Below are positions 1 through 10,147 of a stretch of DNA of 64,000 nucleotides, piece by piece. How positions within the stretch are numbered: the first letter of the stretch is position 1; each line of letters begins with the position of its first letter. Source of the stretch: Bacillota bacterium. GTDB lineage: Bacteria > Bacillota > UBA4882 > UBA10575. A program made the position numbers and the translations under genes. The stretch covers positions 1 to 64,000 of the forward strand of contig DUOH01000045.1 in NCBI GenBank assembly GCA_012838955.1, read 5' to 3'. The notes under the pieces are model-generated. The model worked only from the letters and a program-made list of their open reading frames with translations. It was not told where the DNA came from and ran no database searches.

Positions 1-3000
1 ATCTGGCAAAGTACTTGCCCTAGTAAACACACCCAAGATCATACCTTCATTCATGACAATTGCTTCAGCATTATATAAGCCCGCATAATTCGATCCTCTA
101 CCTTCATATCTAAACTCATTCTTGCCAAAGCCCCAATCATTATGAGCGCTTATTACTGCTGAATCAAATATTCCCTTTACTTGTTCTAAACTTAATCCCG
201 GGTTGTTTTCCAAGAAGGCTTTAATATTACCTTCCATGGCATGGAAATATGATAACTTTTCATCTCCGATGAGCGCTTTTTGTACAATAGTAGAAGCAAA
301 CGATGATCGCTTGAGAGCCTGTTGTCCTTCGGTATTTGTGAAAACATAATTAGTGGTATTATTTTCATTAAATTGATAATTAATTCCTTTTTCTTCTAAA
401 TAAGCCTTGAAAGCTTCTTCATTCATTCCAGCATAAGACTCTAAAAACTTATTCCATTTGATATTATGATATGTGCCAACAAATACTCTAAAAACACTAA
501 AGGTCCCTATAAGCTCACCAGTTTCAGGTGAGATATATGTTATGCTGGTTGATAAGACATTTGACCAATTCACGCTGACATTCCAATACCCACTCGGATC
601 CACAAACATCATGGGGTTGTTAAACCCATAAACATATAGCGTAGGATCATCCTCCACCGGATCCTGGGAGATAAACCTCCCAATCCCCGCATCATACCAC
701 CGGGCGTTAAAGTAATACAGTTCAACATCGGCATCCCAATCCTTGCCCGTAAAGCCGGAATCATCCTCGGCCGGGTCGCGGTTGGTCTCATCATAGAGAT
801 CAACATTTATTCTCTCCCCAAAGGGAGTGAAGTCCCTCTCCACCACGATGTTACCATCTTCATCCGTCACGACCAAGGCCGAACCCAAGTGGTCGTTGTG
901 GTAGAAATATTTCTTCCCGTTACCGCCAATCACCCCGTCCACCCGGGCGAAGTGTTGTCCGCCGACATATATGAAGGAATACTCCGAACTGCTGGAAAAC
1001 TCCTTCCTGTACCCCACTTCTCCGTTTAGGAGCGGCACGTAATGGATCTTCCCTTTACTGCCTACCTTCTCCACACGAAAACCGTTGGGATCGTAGGTGT
1101 AAGTGCTGACCACTTCTCCGTTCTTCTTGACTTCTTCCAGTTGGTTCAATAGATCGTATGTATATTCCCACCTGATCACGGTCTCTTCTTTGGTGACCAC
1201 CTTGACGGTAAGGTTGCCGTTGGGGTCATACTCATAGTCCACCCGTTCTGTCCCGTCTGCTTTCTCCTTGGACTTTAGCCGGTTGGAGTTGGGGTAGTAG
1301 GTATAGGTGTATCCGTACTCTTTTCGTAACAGGATCCTCTCCGTGGTCCTGTTCCCCATAGCGTCATAGGCATAGCTCTCTGTCCTCGTAACCAGCTTTT
1401 GATAAACGGTTACCAGTTGCTCCGGGGTGTTGAAAAACTCCGCCCGGTCGACGGGTAGTTGCCACAGGTCCAGATCGTCGTAGTTACAGTGGACCTTGAG
1501 CATACTGGCCTTGAGCACAGGGTTGAATTTGATAATGATCCGGCCCTGCTCGTCCTTACTTCCCGTCCAGGCGCTGCGCTCCAGTTTGGTGTAGAAGAAG
1601 TCGGTCTCCCATCGCTTGTAGTAGATTTCGATCTGTTCCACCGGTACTCTGTGCCGGGCCCGAGCCGGAACCAACTCGATCCTGGAGACGTTCTCCGCTT
1701 CCGTGCGCAGGTTAAAAATGAGGCTGCGGGCGGAGTAATCCAGTTTGATCTCTGTCTGATCAGTGACGTCTTCCTCCGGTTCCTTTTCCCCATGATAGTC
1801 TTGGTCCGCCTGGCCGATGTTCATGTCGTCCTTGGTGAAGCTGTCTTCAAAGGCCCCGTAGATGGTGGCTCTTTGCAGACGGTTCAGTTCGTCATAGACA
1901 TAGGTGTTATCGTTCCTCCGTACGATGTTGTTGGCTTTGTCATAGTCATAGGTAAGGCGCAAGACTTCATTTCCGTTGGCGCCGGTATACAGCATCTCCC
2001 GGAGGCGGCCGTTCTTGTCTCTCCCGCCAAGCTCCGGGATCTCCATGGTGATTCCGTTATCGGTCCTCACCATGCGCAAGGCGCTGTTTTCATCATAGGC
2101 CAATCCGGGACTGGCCTTGGTTCCGGCAAAGCCGGGCACGGCCACTACCCGCCCCATCAAGTCGTACTCGTAGGTCAGCCACTCCCGGCTGTTCGGATAC
2201 AGAATGCCGGTCATCTGCCCCATCTTGTCGTATTGGTATTCCGTGCTGTATTTGACGCCACCCGGCAGTACCTGGGTGACTTTGGTGATCCGGTTGAAGG
2301 GATCGGACTCATAGTTTGTATCGGCATTGTTATAGGTTAGCTTTACTCTGCCATTATCAGCCTGTTTGACGTTGCCCACCTGGTCATAGTCGTAGCTCAG
2401 ATACTGATGTCTGGCTTGGTTCCGCAGATCGGTCCGCACCACTCTGTACAGGTCGTCATAGGTAAAGGTGGTCTCCGTGCCCCGCGGGTCTTTTTTATAG
2501 ATGGTATTTCCGGCGGCGTCGTAATCAAAGAAGCGTGACTGGCCCAAGGAATCCTCCACTTTCCAGGGCAGGCCTAATTCGTTGGGGTAATACTTTGTCA
2601 CCAACCCGGTGGGGCTGACGGTCTTGGTCAGTTGCCCCTCCTCATTGTACCAGTTGGTGGTGGTATTGTCCTTGGCGTCAATCACTTGGGATAACAAGTT
2701 CAGGTGGTTGTAAACATATTGGGTGGCATTGTGTCTGCCGTCCCGGATGAGGTGTTTATTCCCCCGGTTATCGTATTCATACTCTACGGTATTGCCTTCG
2801 GGATAGATCTCAAGGGCCAGGCGGTTTAAAGCGTCGTATCTGTATTCGGTCTTGTTTCCTTTGTTATCGTAGATATAACGTCGGTTGCCCACGCCGTCAT
2901 ATACATACCTGGTGGTGTAGGTCTTCCCGTCCAGAGTTTGGCTCTCTTCCTCCAGCCAGTTCCGTCCGTTGTATTTATAATTAACAACCTGTCCGTTGGC

Positions 3001-6000
3001 TTTGGTTTCCTGGATACAGTTGCCGTTCCGGTCATAGGCAAAGGTGATCACCGGGTTGTCTCCGGGGTTGTTTGGGTCGGCCGGAGGAGTCTGGTCCGGC
3101 AATACTGCTTTGACCAGCCGGTAGAGTTCATCATAGTAATACCAGGCGGTGTAAGAGTTGGGCGCTGCTCCCGGGGCATTTCCCCTGGGGTCGGTCTCAC
3201 TGATCTTGTTGCCGGCTTTATCATACTGATAGGAAATTGAGCCGCCCATGGCATCCTTCTGCGTGGCCAATAAGCCCTGGGCCGTATAAGTCATCTCCGT
3301 GGTCTTTCCGTTCGGATCCACTACTTTGACTTTATTTCCCGCCAGGTCATAATAGGTCTTTGTGCAGGAGGTAACCTTGGAGCCATCCAACTTCGTAAAC
3401 TCAGTGTGGGTCTCGATCTCCCGGTTTAATTCGTCATAGACGTGGGTGATTACTGTGCCCAGGGGGGAGATCTCTTTGACCAGGTTACCTTCTAAGTCAT
3501 ATTCATACTGATAGACCGGGCTCTTCTCCACCGGCTGCCCGTCCGGGTCATTCAAGACTGCTGCCCGAGGTAAGATCTTACACACCAGTTGGTTGAGATC
3601 GTTATACTCAAATCTGGTGGTGATTGTCCCGTCAATCGTCTCCGCGGTCTTGTTCCCCAAGGAGTCGTAGGTATATTGGATTGAAACCTGGTCGGCACTA
3701 CGGGAACCGGCAATCTCCTCTATGACCCTGTCCACCGGATCCTTCCGAATGATGGTTTCGTTATTATTCTCATCCAGGACAGTCACTTCATTGGTCAGGT
3801 CGTTATAGAAATATACCTTACAGGGGTTGAACTCTTCATCCTGGTTGGTCTTGGGATACTCGATCTTGATCAGCCGGTTTTGTTCATCATATTGATATTT
3901 CGTAGTGTACATTTCCGCCTTCTCCGGATGGGCGTTCCCTTCCGGGCTGATGATTTCTTTGATGTTCCCGTCATCATCGTAACCCACTTTCACCCGGGAG
4001 TAAGCGGTATAGGTCCCGGCCACGCTCTTTTTGAATTTCACCACTTCCACCAGGTGTTCAAAGGAATCATAGATATAGTCGGTCCGGTTGGCCAGTGGAT
4101 CAATGACCGTAGTGGTCCTGGCGCTGTCCTTGAAAATAACCTGGCGTACCGGGTTGTCACTGCGGAAGCCGCTGCGGTCGATCTCCCCGCTCAAGACGGT
4201 TGGCCGGTAAGCCGGATCATCGTTATCATCAGGCAGGACGGTCATGATCTCCCGCCCGATGGTGTCGTATTGATATTCCGTTACGAATCCCCGGGCATCC
4301 TTCTCCCAGCGTTTTCTGTAGGTAATGGGGTCATAGCCCAGTTCTTTCAGGACAACATCAGTTTGCACTTTTTGATCGGCGTCCGTCAACTTACTCAAGA
4401 TCATCTTGGTCAACAAAGCATGCTGATAAGCGGCGGAGTACTCATAGAAAGTCTGCACCCCGGACGGAGAGGTCATGGAGACAATATTGCCGAACTCATC
4501 ATATTCATACTTTGTTTTAAGAGGCCAAGCATCTCCGGAGCGGACCGCCTTCTCCACCAGATTGCCATTGGGATCATACAGATAAGCGGTCTGTTGTGGT
4601 ATACACTGCTCACCATTGTAATTGAGGATCAGTTCTCCGGTTTTGGCGTCATGGATGTGTTCCGCCACTGACTGCGCGCCGTAAGGATCGGCGATGACCT
4701 CTTCCCTGCGGAACGGCGGGGCGTTGGTATTAGCATAGGTATAAAAGGCTTCCACCTTGGTATGGGAGTTCTTCTGCCAGATGACATTACCCCAGTTGTC
4801 ATACTTGAATTCTTGGACGGTGTTACGTCCGCCGGTTTGATCAATGACCCTGGTCGGCACAGCCAGTTCTTTATCGAATTCGTCCACCAGGTGCACGGAG
4901 ATGATCCGTCCGTCTTCACCATAGACCGTCTGCATCTTCAGCATGGAAGTGTCTTGGTCCACACTGTTGGAATAGCGATCAAAAAGCATGTGGATGCGCT
5001 TGCGTCCGTCCGGCCGGGACGGGGAGCGGCCTTCGATCACATCACAGGTAAAGACCGTCGGCGGCTCGTCGTCACTATAAGTCAAGTTGTACTCAATGGT
5101 TACGTCTTTTGTATAAGCCGAGCCCAGCTCCTGCAGGCGGGTGGCCTTGCAGAATTCGTATCCCATAATACTGTACCCGGCAAATACATCCCCATAACGA
5201 ACAGCATTGTATTTAGTATAAGTAAGCTGATACTTCCCGCCAAACGGCGTAGTCACGGAATCGAGGTAGTAGACTTCATCGCTTCTCTCCACCGGTAGTA
5301 AACTGGTGAAGAGCCCCACCCAGTTTTTGGTGAGAATGTTCGTGACGATACTTAGTAAGCTGACGGTCCTTGCCCCCATGCGCAATTCTTCCCGGGTATA
5401 GGTATACCTGGTCTCATGCAAGCCACCGTCCACCACTTTCGTTAGTTCCTGCAGATCGTCATCATAGTAGTAGCGTACGGTCTTGCCTGCGCCGGAAATG
5501 GAAGCAATGAAATCACCATCATAAGTAAACTCAATACGGCGCCCCACGGAATCAATGATGTAGTCCAATCTATCATCGCGATCATAATAGAAATTAATCT
5601 CACTGGTGCCCAAACGGTTGACGATCCGAACCAGGCGCCCGCTACCGTTCATGTAATATCTGGTCCCGTCCTTCGTGGTCAAGGTATACCCGGTTGTCCG
5701 CCAGTCTTCTCCGGTCTTAATCCGAGAATTCGTATAAATATTCCCCACAAATTCCTGGGTTTGCTCCAGGATAAAGTGCTCGCCGGCGTGGCACTCAAAG
5801 ACTCCGTGGCCTTGCCCGCCCCAGCCGGGACCATTCATGGTCCAATTGATCTTCTTCATCGCCCCGCCCGGCAGATGCACAAACTGTCCGTTCTCATTCT
5901 TCTCCACCCAGACGAAGTTCATCCGCCAACCCCGGCCAAAACTGCAACTTCCGGCAGGTTCCGACAGATAGCGGTCGATCCGGGCGCTGATCAAGCTGGC

Positions 6001-9000
6001 GATGGCGTTGAAATAGGCGTTACCGAAATCAATAAAACCGCAAGCTGCCTGGAAGATGTTTTTTTCGTCGATCCCCCAGTCGGCTTGGGCCAGACCGCTG
6101 TCATAAGTACGGGAGATGGTCAGATCAAGCCCGCCCCGGCCCGGCAGAACAAAATCCTTGGCTGTGACGGTGGCCGTCCCGCCGCCATATGAGATACTGA
6201 CTTGATTATTCTGGTAATATGACTGTCCGGGCGAGATCCCCATGTTACTGATTTGTTCCGGTCCCAGCTGCGGCGCGAGGGAAGCTTGGACTGAAAACAG
6301 GGAAAAGTGTTTGGTAAAGAAGTAGACGGTGTCATTCTCCCCGTCCACATAACTCTCGGGGATCACCTCCCAGTTATTAGCCTTGTAATTATAATAATAC
6401 GCCCGTAGATTACTCTCTTTTAAGATACTGTACTCGTCCTTCAGGTGGTACTTGATGCCGACCAGTACCGGCTGGGCAAATTCCACTCCATTCGCATCCA
6501 CCGGACCCTCCGGAGTCTGCGCGCTTAAACAGTACACCGGCGAGACATTGAGCGCGTATGATTTTTCCAGTAAGGATGCGGCCTCTACTTGATCGATCTT
6601 CGTAATAGTAATCGTTTTGTTCTCCGTCAGAGCGCCACGGGGCGCCACGATCAGTACATCTTCATATTCCACGACCGTCTCGGCTGCCGGCGTAGCCGGA
6701 ACCTCAGCCAAGCCCGGTTTGACTTGGGGCGTTGATCTTACCGCCCCCACATTACCCGCGCGGTCAACTCCATAAATGGAATATGTATAGTTTTCCAGGG
6801 TTTGCACGTCCGTGTCGATGTAGATAAATTCCCCTGCCGGAATTTCCCGGACGCTCTGGTCGCCAAAAGGCGGAACCCTGTTCACCACATACTTGATGAT
6901 ATCTTCATCCCCCTGGTCCCAGCGGAGAATCACTTTGTCGTCTCCAGGCACGGCTTTAAAACCGGGTACCTTTTCCGGTGGTGTCGTGTCAATATATACT
7001 TTCACACTACCGGTCGTCTCCCAACCGGCTTGATCCACAGCCTTAACTGTAATCAAATGTTCCCCGTCCGTCTGGGGCGGAAGTTGGTAAGGACTGGTCA
7101 CCTCTACGTAGGCGCTGCCGTCAATGGACAACAGATAGTGGGCAAGGCCGCTGGTGGCATCGGTAGTTTCAAAGGTTATTACCGGTCGGGGATTACTGGT
7201 CCACCCGTCCGGTATGGCTTTTACAGTAAAGGGCAAGGGGGGTTCGGTATCGACTAAGACATTAACGGCGGTTTCCCCACCATTTCCTGCAGTATCCCAA
7301 GCTTTAATCGTGACCAGGTTCCAACCTTCAGTCAGGTTGAGTTCGGCAGCAAACTCATCCCCCGCCAAACGAGCTGTTTTTCCGTTCACTGTTACACAAG
7401 CCGGGAAGGCATCGGTAATCTTTCCGGAGACGGTGACCACGGCTGAATTGGAGATCCAGCGGTCAGGCGGTTGAGTGACGCGGATTACCGGAGCTATGGT
7501 ATCCCGCCAAACAGTCAGCGTGGCGCTGGCAGTCTCACCCCGGCTATCCTGTAAGCGGATTTTAAGCTCATTCTCCCCTTCGTGCAGCGGAAGAAAGAGT
7601 CTAAAGTTTTCGCCTTCCACCACTGCTGGTTGATCATTGATCCAGACTTTTCGCTCACCCAAACCGTAGGCCTGACCGGTGACAAGGACACCTTCCCCTG
7701 CGATCCAGCTACCGTTCAGCGGTGTTTGGATCAGCAACTCAGGCGCGGCGCTGTACCGGACCACTTTTCTGTAAAAAGTCTGAGTAAATCCGTCTTCCGG
7801 GGTTTCATTTCCCCCGTTATTCCCTGGTTTTTGATAGACACATTCCACTTTGACCAGGTTAAGTCCGTCAACCAAAGATACTTCCGTGGAGAACCTGCCT
7901 TTTTCTTCGGTAATGAGCCGCCCATTGACCTTCACTTGACAATGGGATCTCTTCAGTTCTCCGCTCACCCGGTAAGTGGCGTCAGCCGTAAAAACGGTCT
8001 TTTCCGGTTGATCAAGGGAAAGCCAGGGCAATTTATCGATGATCACATGCGCCGAGTCCCGGCCTACTCTACCCTGAGGGTCGACAGCCACCGCTTCCAC
8101 TAGAGTGTCTTCCCAGGTGTTGATCCCCACAGCGGTCAGGTGAAAACCAAAATAATGACCGATTTGGAACGGTTCCTTTCCGTTGACCATCACTTTGGCC
8201 CGGGGATGATCGACAAAGCCGATTAAGTATTTGTCGCTGAGGCGATCCGTATCATAAACTTCATAACCGGAGGGGCGAATCAACTGCACCACCGGGGCAC
8301 AGTCGGTGACGGGGCTACCCAAAACCCGCACTTCATTGATGTTAACCTGAGACGGGTTGACGATCTTAAGCTGCCGGGCGGTAAAAGGGGTTCTGAACCG
8401 CACACAACCCGGGCTGACTATGGCGTCGTCAACCGTAATCCAGTTTCCGTGCTCTTTGTAATAGAGGTTCAACCAAGCGGCCTCGCTGACATATACTGCT
8501 ACTTCTTCCACTAAGACTTCTCGGTCGAGGTCAAAGACGGCGTCATAGCGCGCGGCGCCACCGGTTAAGACCAACCCGTCAACACCGGGGCTTCCCGGGG
8601 ATAGTTGCTCTCCCCCTGCTGAAGTAGTCAGCTTCAGGCCGGTTAAAATCCCCGGCTGCGAGTTGATGCGTAGATAATTGGTGTCGTCACTGAGCATCTC
8701 CGCACTTAACTTCAGTTTATAAACGGCCTGTCCATTTATGGTCACTGCCTTGGCGGTCGAGTAGGGCCGGCCGTTGAGCTCCACGGCCAGGGACTGCCCG
8801 GCCCCGGATTCCGGAGAAACCACAAAATGCAGGGTGCGCGAGAGAGCCTCCTCCGTAACCTCCGCTTTTTTCAGATTGAACTCTCTATTGACCGGGGCGG
8901 TCAAGGCTTGGGCGGTCTGCGGTCCCAAAGCAAGATGGCGGTCTCCCGGATAATGGCCGGTTCCCCAGAACTCCACTTCGCTGAGGCCGCCGACGGATTC

Positions 9001-9942
9001 ATATCCGGTCCCTTCCATCACCAAACGGATTTTGGCGGATAAAACCGGATGGGCAAAGACCAGCCGGCGCCAACCCGGTTGGTCTTGTTCCGGCAGATGC
9101 CCAATCTCCCGCCAGGAACCGTTCTCCTCTGTTTCCACTCTGAGCGTTCCTCTGGCGTCCTCCGAGTAGAATATATTAATATTGTTGATCGAATGTATGG
9201 CGCCCAGATCAAAGACGACTTCGCCCCGGTTGTAGTAAGACGGGCAATCCGGCCAGTTGAAATCGGGATTATTATCGATTTCCAGACCCAAATAAGTTTC
9301 CAAGGTTTCGAAGAGCCAATTATTCCCTGAACGATATCTGGGTTTCACCATCCAATATGTATAGGTATTCCCGTCCGTCAAGAACTCCGCCCGGGTAATA
9401 TAAGAGGTATGCGCGGAGGCTTTCACGGATTGGGGGTTGATCCGGTAAAAGAGTTCCTTGGCATCCTCTCCGATGACTTTCACTTCACGCAGGGCGCAAT
9501 AGGGCGCGTTGGCGCCGGTCAGGCGGATACGAAGCCGCCCGGTCACTATCCGGTCATAAGACAGGTCCAGCACACCTTCGGGGGGCAGAGATCGGTAGTC
9601 GCCGACGATAAACTTCGCCCATTCCTCATCCTGCAGGTACTCTACGGTCAATACAGCGTCATTGGCCAACTCGCCGGAGACCTTGAGCCCGTGAATGAGC
9701 GTTTCACCGCCCAGATCTAATTCTACCCATCCTGCGTCCGCTCCGGGCTGGAGCTGCCAGGAAGTGGAGAGATCGTGATCGATCAGATTATATGCTGGAT
9801 TGCTTAAATTCGTATTCGGAGACGAGATAATCTGGGCAATCGTCTTAAAACTGTATTCTTGTGTTAATCCCACTCCGCTTAAGCAGGTGATCAGGACGAA
9901 TAACCCCAACAAACCAAGGAAAATTCTACTCTTTTTCCTCAT
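1..9942 (-). CDS. Giant secreted RHS/YD-repeat protein with discoidin-like modules and variable C-terminal tail (C-terminus beyond window)
   Basis: Open without a stop from ATG at 9942 (preceded by a GGGGG ribosome site) to the window edge: at least 3314 residues. Order seen by translation: signal peptide (1-25, MRKKSRIFLGLLGLFVLITC); discoidin/F5-8C-like beta modules (about 30-190, 228-324, 453-545); Ig-like and FN3-like repeats to about 1000; a start-of-RHS domain (about 1245-1280, motif VLPGRGGLDL then SRTYDSG); many YD repeats (about 1390-3060; forms such as YEYDNRGNK, YVYDELNRL); a non-YD beta-rich insert (about 2720-2840); the RHS core (YYFNARWYDAGIGRFISQDP near 3075) ending at DPSG near 3118; then a tail of at least 195 residues. 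RHS proteins form a closed YD-repeat shell around a C-terminal effector. An exported polymorphic toxin or contact-dependent effector is inferred; the tail matches no family I recognise. Tail GC is about 35% versus 52% in the adjacent core. Confidence 0.9.
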   Translation of the reverse strand, partial: MRKKSRIFLGLLGLFVLITCLSGVGLTQEYSFKTIAQIISSPNTNLSNPAYNLIDHDLSTSWQLQPGADAGWVELDLGGETLIHGLKVSGELANDAVLTVEYLQDEEWAKFIVGDYRSLPPEGVLDLSYDRIVTGRLRIRLTGANAPYCALREVKVIGEDAKELFYRINPQSVKASAHTSYITRAEFLTDGNTYTYWMVKPRYRSGNNWLFETLETYLGLEIDNNPDFNWPDCPSYYNRGEVVFDLGAIHSINNINIFYSEDARGTLRVETEENGSWREIGHLPEQDQPGWRRLVFAHPVLSAKIRLVMEGTGYESVGGLSEVEFWGTGHYPGDRHLALGPQTAQALTAPVNREFNLKKAEVTEEALSRTLHFVVSPESGAGQSLAVELNGRPYSTAKAVTINGQAVYKLKLSAEMLSDDTNYLRINSQPGILTGLKLTTSAGGEQLSPGSPGVDGLVLTGGAARYDAVFDLDREVLVEEVAVYVSEAAWLNLYYKEHGNWITVDDAIVSPGCVRFRTPFTARQLKIVNPSQVNINEVRVLGSPVTDCAPVVQLIRPSGYEVYDTDRLSDKYLIGFVDHPRAKVMVNGKEPFQIGHYFGFHLTAVGINTWEDTLVEAVAVDPQGRVGRDSAHVIIDKLPWLSLDQPEKTVFTADATYRVSGELKRSHCQVKVNGRLITEEKGRFSTEVSLVDGLNLVKVECVYQKPGNNGGNETPEDGFTQTFYRKVVRYSAAPELLIQTPLNGSWIAGEGVLVTGQAYGLGERKVWINDQPAVVEGENFRLFLPLHEGENELKIRLQDSRGETASATLTVWRDTIAPVIRVTQPPDRWISNSAVVTVSGKITDAFPACVTVNGKTARLAGDEFAAELNLTEGWNLVTIKAWDTAGNGGETAVNVLVDTEPPLPFTVKAIPDGWTSNPRPVITFETTDATSGLAHYLLSIDGSAYVEVTSPYQLPPQTDGEHLITVKAVDQAGWETTGSVKVYIDTTPPEKVPGFKAVPGDDKVILRWDQGDEDIIKYVVNRVPPFGDQSVREIPAGEFIYIDTDVQTLENYTYSIYGVDRAGNVGAVRSTPQVKPGLAEVPATPAAETVVEYEDVLIVAPRGALTENKTITITKIDQVEAASLLEKSYALNVSPVYCLSAQTPEGPVDANGVEFAQPVLVGIKYHLKDEYSILKESNLRAYYYNYKANNWEVIPESYVDGENDTVYFFTKHFSLFSVQASLAPQLGPEQISNMGISPGQSYYQNNQVSISYGGGTATVTAKDFVLPGRGGLDLTISRTYDSGLAQADWGIDEKNIFQAACGFIDFGNAYFNAIASLISARIDRYLSEPAGSCSFGRGWRMNFVWVEKNENGQFVHLPGGAMKKINWTMNGPGWGGQGHGVFECHAGEHFILEQTQEFVGNIYTNSRIKTGEDWRTTGYTLTTKDGTRYYMNGSGRLVRIVNRLGTSEINFYYDRDDRLDYIIDSVGRRIEFTYDGDFIASISGAGKTVRYYYDDDLQELTKVVDGGLHETRYTYTREELRMGARTVSLLSIVTNILTKNWVGLFTSLLPVERSDEVYYLDSVTTPFGGKYQLTYTKYNAVRYGDVFAGYSIMGYEFCKATRLQELGSAYTKDVTIEYNLTYSDDEPPTVFTCDVIEGRSPSRPDGRKRIHMLFDRYSNSVDQDTSMLKMQTVYGEDGRIISVHLVDEFDKELAVPTRVIDQTGGRNTVQEFKYDNWGNVIWQKNSHTKVEAFYTYANTNAPPFRREEVIADPYGAQSVAEHIHDAKTGELILNYNGEQCIPQQTAYLYDPNGNLVEKAVRSGDAWPLKTKYEYDEFGNIVSMTSPSGVQTFYEYSAAYQHALLTKMILSKLTDADQKVQTDVVLKELGYDPITYRKRWEKDARGFVTEYQYDTIGREIMTVLPDDNDDPAYRPTVLSGEIDRSGFRSDNPVRQVIFKDSARTTTVIDPLANRTDYIYDSFEHLVEVVKFKKSVAGTYTAYSRVKVGYDDDGNIKEIISPEGNAHPEKAEMYTTKYQYDEQNRLIKIEYPKTNQDEEFNPCKVYFYNDLTNEVTVLDENNNETIIRKDPVDRVIEEIAGSRSADQVSIQYTYDSLGNKTAETIDGTITTRFEYNDLNQLVCKILPRAAVLNDPDGQPVEKSPVYQYEYDLEGNLVKEISPLGTVITHVYDELNREIETHTEFTKLDGSKVTSCTKTYYDLAGNKVKVVDPNGKTTEMTYTAQGLLATQKDAMGGSISYQYDKAGNKISETDPRGNAPGAAPNSYTAWYYYDELYRLVKAVLPDQTPPADPNNPGDNPVITFAYDRNGNCIQETKANGQVVNYKYNGRNWLEEESQTLDGKTYTTRYVYDGVGNRRYIYDNKGNKTEYRYDALNRLALEIYPEGNTVEYEYDNRGNKHLIRDGRHNATQYVYNHLNLLSQVIDAKDNTTTNWYNEEGQLTKTVSPTGLVTKYYPNELGLPWKVEDSLGQSRFFDYDAAGNTIYKKDPRGTETTFTYDDLYRVVRTDLRNQARHQYLSYDYDQVGNVKQADNGRVKLTYNNADTNYESDPFNRITKVTQVLPGGVKYSTEYQYDKMGQMTGILYPNSREWLTYEYDLMGRVVAVPGFAGTKASPGLAYDENSALRMVRTDNGITMEIPELGGRDKNGRLREMLYTGANGNEVLRLTYDYDKANNIVRRNDNTYVYDELNRLQRATIYGAFEDSFTKDDMNIGQADQDYHGEKEPEEDVTDQTEIKLDYSARSLIFNLRTEAENVSRIELVPARARHRVPVEQIEIYYKRWETDFFYTKLERSAWTGSKDEQGRIIIKFNPVLKASMLKVHCNYDDLDLWQLPVDRAEFFNTPEQLVTVYQKLVTRTESYAYDAMGNRTTERILLRKEYGYTYTYYPNSNRLKSKEKADGTERVDYEYDPNGNLTVKVVTKEETVIRWEYTYDLLNQLEEVKKNGEVVSTYTYDPNGFRVEKVGSKGKIHYVPLLNGEVGYRKEFSSSSEYSFIYVGGQHFARVDGVIGGNGKKYFYHNDHLGSALVVTDEDGNIVVERDFTPFGERINVDLYDETNRDPAEDDSGFTGKDWDADVELYYFNARWYDAGIGRFISQDPVEDDPTLYVYGFNNPMMFVDPSGYWNVSVNWSNVLSTSITYISPETGELIGTFSVFRVFVGTYHNIKWNKFLESYAGMNEEAFKAYLEEKGINYQFNENNTTNYVFTNTEGQQALKRSSFASTIVQKALIGDEKLSYFHAMEGNIKAFLENNPGLSLEQVKGIFDSAVISAHNDWGFGKNEFRYEGRGSNYAGLYNAEAIVMNEGMILGVFTRASTLPD

Positions 9943-9983
9943 CGGTTTAACCCCCAGTTAAATCAATTTCAGACCGGAGCAAT

Positions 9984-10060
9984 GTTCTATGGGATCTGGA
10001 ACTGGCAAATCAACAGGTGAGGGTTTTAAGGTCGACGCCGTACGAAATCTCCCATAGAAC
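9984..10060 (-). promoter_or_regulatory. 11-bp perfect inverted repeat in the leader of the RHS gene
   Basis: GTTCTATGGGA (9984-9994) and TCCCATAGAAC (10050-10060) are perfectly complementary across a 55-nt loop, in the 205-bp gap between the two giant genes and 42 bp upstream of the RHS start. No T-tract follows on the minus strand, so it is not an ordinary terminator. It matches no riboswitch class I know. It could be an RNA leader structure, a processing site or an operator. Confidence 0.5.
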
Positions 10061-10147
10061 TAATCAATAGAATTAGTGAAATTAATAAAATTGGTGTAAT
10101 TAATTAAAGATACTTCAGGCAAAAAGGAGGAAGCAAGAAATAACCGG

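Noticed and set aside
1410-4922. Several open frames on both strands inside the RHS repeat region
   Set aside because: They lie within the continuous minus-strand RHS frame, and their translations are repetitive shadows of YD repeats with no ribosome sites.
9943-10147. Cyclic-di-GMP riboswitch before the RHS gene
   Set aside because: The conserved class I and class II sequence elements are absent; only an 11-bp closing stem is visible.
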